A DNA stretch of 43,404 nucleotides from Frankiaceae bacterium (lineage in GTDB: Bacteria; Actinomycetota; Actinomycetes; BP-191), in the NCBI GenBank assembly GCA_030840645.1, contig JAVEEC010000115.1, forward strand, positions 1 through 43,404. The letters are read 5' to 3'. The notes under the pieces are model-generated. The model was given only the letters and a program-made list of their open reading frames with translations, was not told the origin of the DNA and did not search any database. Shown in pieces: positions 42,878 through 43,404 of this stretch; the first letter of the stretch is position 1, and the number at the start of each line of letters is the position of its first letter. A program made the translations under genes and the position numbers.

Positions 42878-43168
42878 GTGCCGTTCCGGCGACGTAGGGC
42901 CGCGCCGCCGCCTGCCGCGGCGCCGCACCCGGCCGCCGGGGCGGCCGTCGGCGGGACGCACGTGCTGCTCGTCCGCGACCCGGCCGGCGCCGAGGCGGTC
43001 GCCGCGCGGGCCCGCGCGGCCGGGTACGGCGTGACGCTCGACACCGCCGACGGTGGCTACACGTGGATCGTGCGCGCCGGCGAGCCGGTGGGCGTGGCCG
43101 GCGCCGAGGGGTGGCTCGTGGCACTCGCCGCCGCGCACGGCGGTGAGTACGAGGGCCGGGAGGCCTGA
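42878..43168 (+). CDS. small protein with RraB-like C-terminus
   Basis: A 96-residue protein: a Pro/Ala/Arg-rich N-terminal tail (1-25), then a short alpha/beta domain with VLLVRDPAGAEAVAARARAAGYGV, DTADGGYTWIVRAGEP and the ending LVALAAAHGGEYEGREA. The closing GGEY-[DE]-G pattern and alpha/beta order resemble RNase E inhibitor RraB-type proteins. GTG at 42878 is weakly supported; a GTG at 42961 also sits at the domain edge. A strong terminator follows. Confidence 0.6.
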   Translation: MPFRRRRAAPPPAAAPHPAAGAAVGGTHVLLVRDPAGAEAVAARARAAGYGVTLDTADGGYTWIVRAGEPVGVAGAEGWLVALAAAHGGEYEGREA

Positions 43169-43177
43169 CCGCGTCGG

Positions 43178-43216
43178 GTGCGGGATCTGCCGGGCTAGGG
43201 CCCGCAGATCCCGCAC
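43178..43216. terminator. strong hairpin terminator after the RraB-like gene
   Basis: GTGCGGGATCTGC (43178-43190) pairs with GCAGATCCCGCAC (43204-43216), extended inside by GGGC/GCCC around a 4-nt loop (TAGG) and one bulged C, giving a 17-bp stem. No U-tract follows, as often in high-GC actinobacteria. Confidence 0.88.
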
Positions 43217-43265
43217 ACAACGGGGTAGGTGGGGCGCCGCGGCACCGCGCTGACCTGGGCTTTCG

Positions 43266-43294
43266 TTGACGCTGGCCCCCAGCGTCCCTAGTAT
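43266..43294 (+). promoter_or_regulatory. housekeeping-type promoter (-35 TTGACG, -10 TAGTAT)
   Basis: TTGACG (43266-43271) and TAGTAT (43289-43294) are separated by 17 bp, the ideal spacing for the primary sigma factor. It drives the gene starting at 43330, leaving an untranslated leader of roughly 30 nt. It is the clearest two-box promoter in the window. Confidence 0.85.
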
Positions 43295-43329
43295 GCCGAA
43301 CGCCGTTCCGTACTCGCGTGGAGGATTGC

Positions 43330-43404
43330 ATGGCCTCGGGCACCCGACCCACTGGCGCGACGCTCAAGCCGATCGCCAAGGCGCACGAAGGCGTCCGCGC
43401 CTGC
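43330..43404 (+). CDS. N-terminus of an unidentified gene (cut by window edge)
   Basis: Twenty-five codons, open to the last base (MASGTRPTGATLKPIAKAHEG...). ATG at 43330 is preceded by GGAGG 6 nt upstream and by a strong TTGACG-N17-TAGTAT promoter. The visible residues are too few to assign a family. Confidence 0.7.
   Translation, partial: MASGTRPTGATLKPIAKAHEGVRAC

Noticed and set aside
43141..43152. GGTGAGTAC inside the RraB-like gene as an element remnant
   Set aside because: Only 9 bp match and the site is coding; chance similarity is likely.
1..43404. tRNA, rRNA, CRISPR or insertion sequence
   Set aside because: No cloverleaf, rRNA segment, direct-repeat array or transposase motif was recognised in intergenic space.

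Overview
The window is chromosomal DNA of a very GC-rich actinobacterium (class Actinomycetes). The evidence is strong G/C bias at third codon positions, many GTG starts, gene junctions overlapping by 1-8 nt, a GlnR-type operator, leaderless TANNNT promoters, a fused KGOR alpha/gamma subunit, a SigE-family ECF sigma factor, and a gene set (glnA, DUF4191, lipA, lipB, E2, pepA, gcvT, cobS, cobT, DUF3043, glycerate kinase, erpA, adoK) resembling Mycobacterium tuberculosis Rv2202c-Rv2220 and the matching Streptomyces region. Species cannot be fixed from sequence alone. No tRNA, rRNA, CRISPR array, transposase or prophage was seen.

Layout. 1-8.7 kb: the 5' part of glnA behind a GlnR operator, DUF4191, a PlsC-type acyltransferase, a half-size TauE protein, lipoate synthesis (lipA-lipB), a peptidase E homologue, and the E2 and E3 subunits of a 2-oxoacid dehydrogenase. 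LipB and LipA make the lipoyl cofactor that E2 carries and E3 reoxidises. 8.7-15.8 kb: two small accessory genes, an ECF sigma factor translationally coupled to a membrane-anchored beta-propeller protein, leucyl aminopeptidase, gcvT and a YjbR-like protein.

15.8-25.3 kb is the most notable block: a minus-strand operon behind a cobalamin riboswitch. In transcription order it encodes a secreted, LPXTG-bearing alpha/alpha-toroid protein, a membrane-anchored protein resembling DUF4430 (the transcobalamin C-terminal domain), a complete ECF transporter (T, fused A-A', S), a PhnP-like metallohydrolase fused to CobU, CobT, CobS and a DUF421 protein. The two extracellular proteins look like the two domains of animal intrinsic factor/transcobalamin split into separate wall- and membrane-tethered proteins. 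I propose a surface B12/corrinoid capture system feeding an ECF importer and the nucleotide-loop assembly enzymes.

25.3-43.4 kb: DUF3043, nadA, glycerate kinase, a stand-alone SecD-head-like protein, erpA, a thiolase, a YidD domain fused to a multi-pass membrane protein, a superinfection-immunity-like small membrane protein, adoK, a cysteine desulfurase/TusA pair, a secreted HExxH peptidase, korAB, an RraB-like protein, and a strong terminator and promoter ahead of a gene cut by the right edge. A 71-bp palindromic element occurs twice (14.2 and 33.7 kb) in intergenic DNA.
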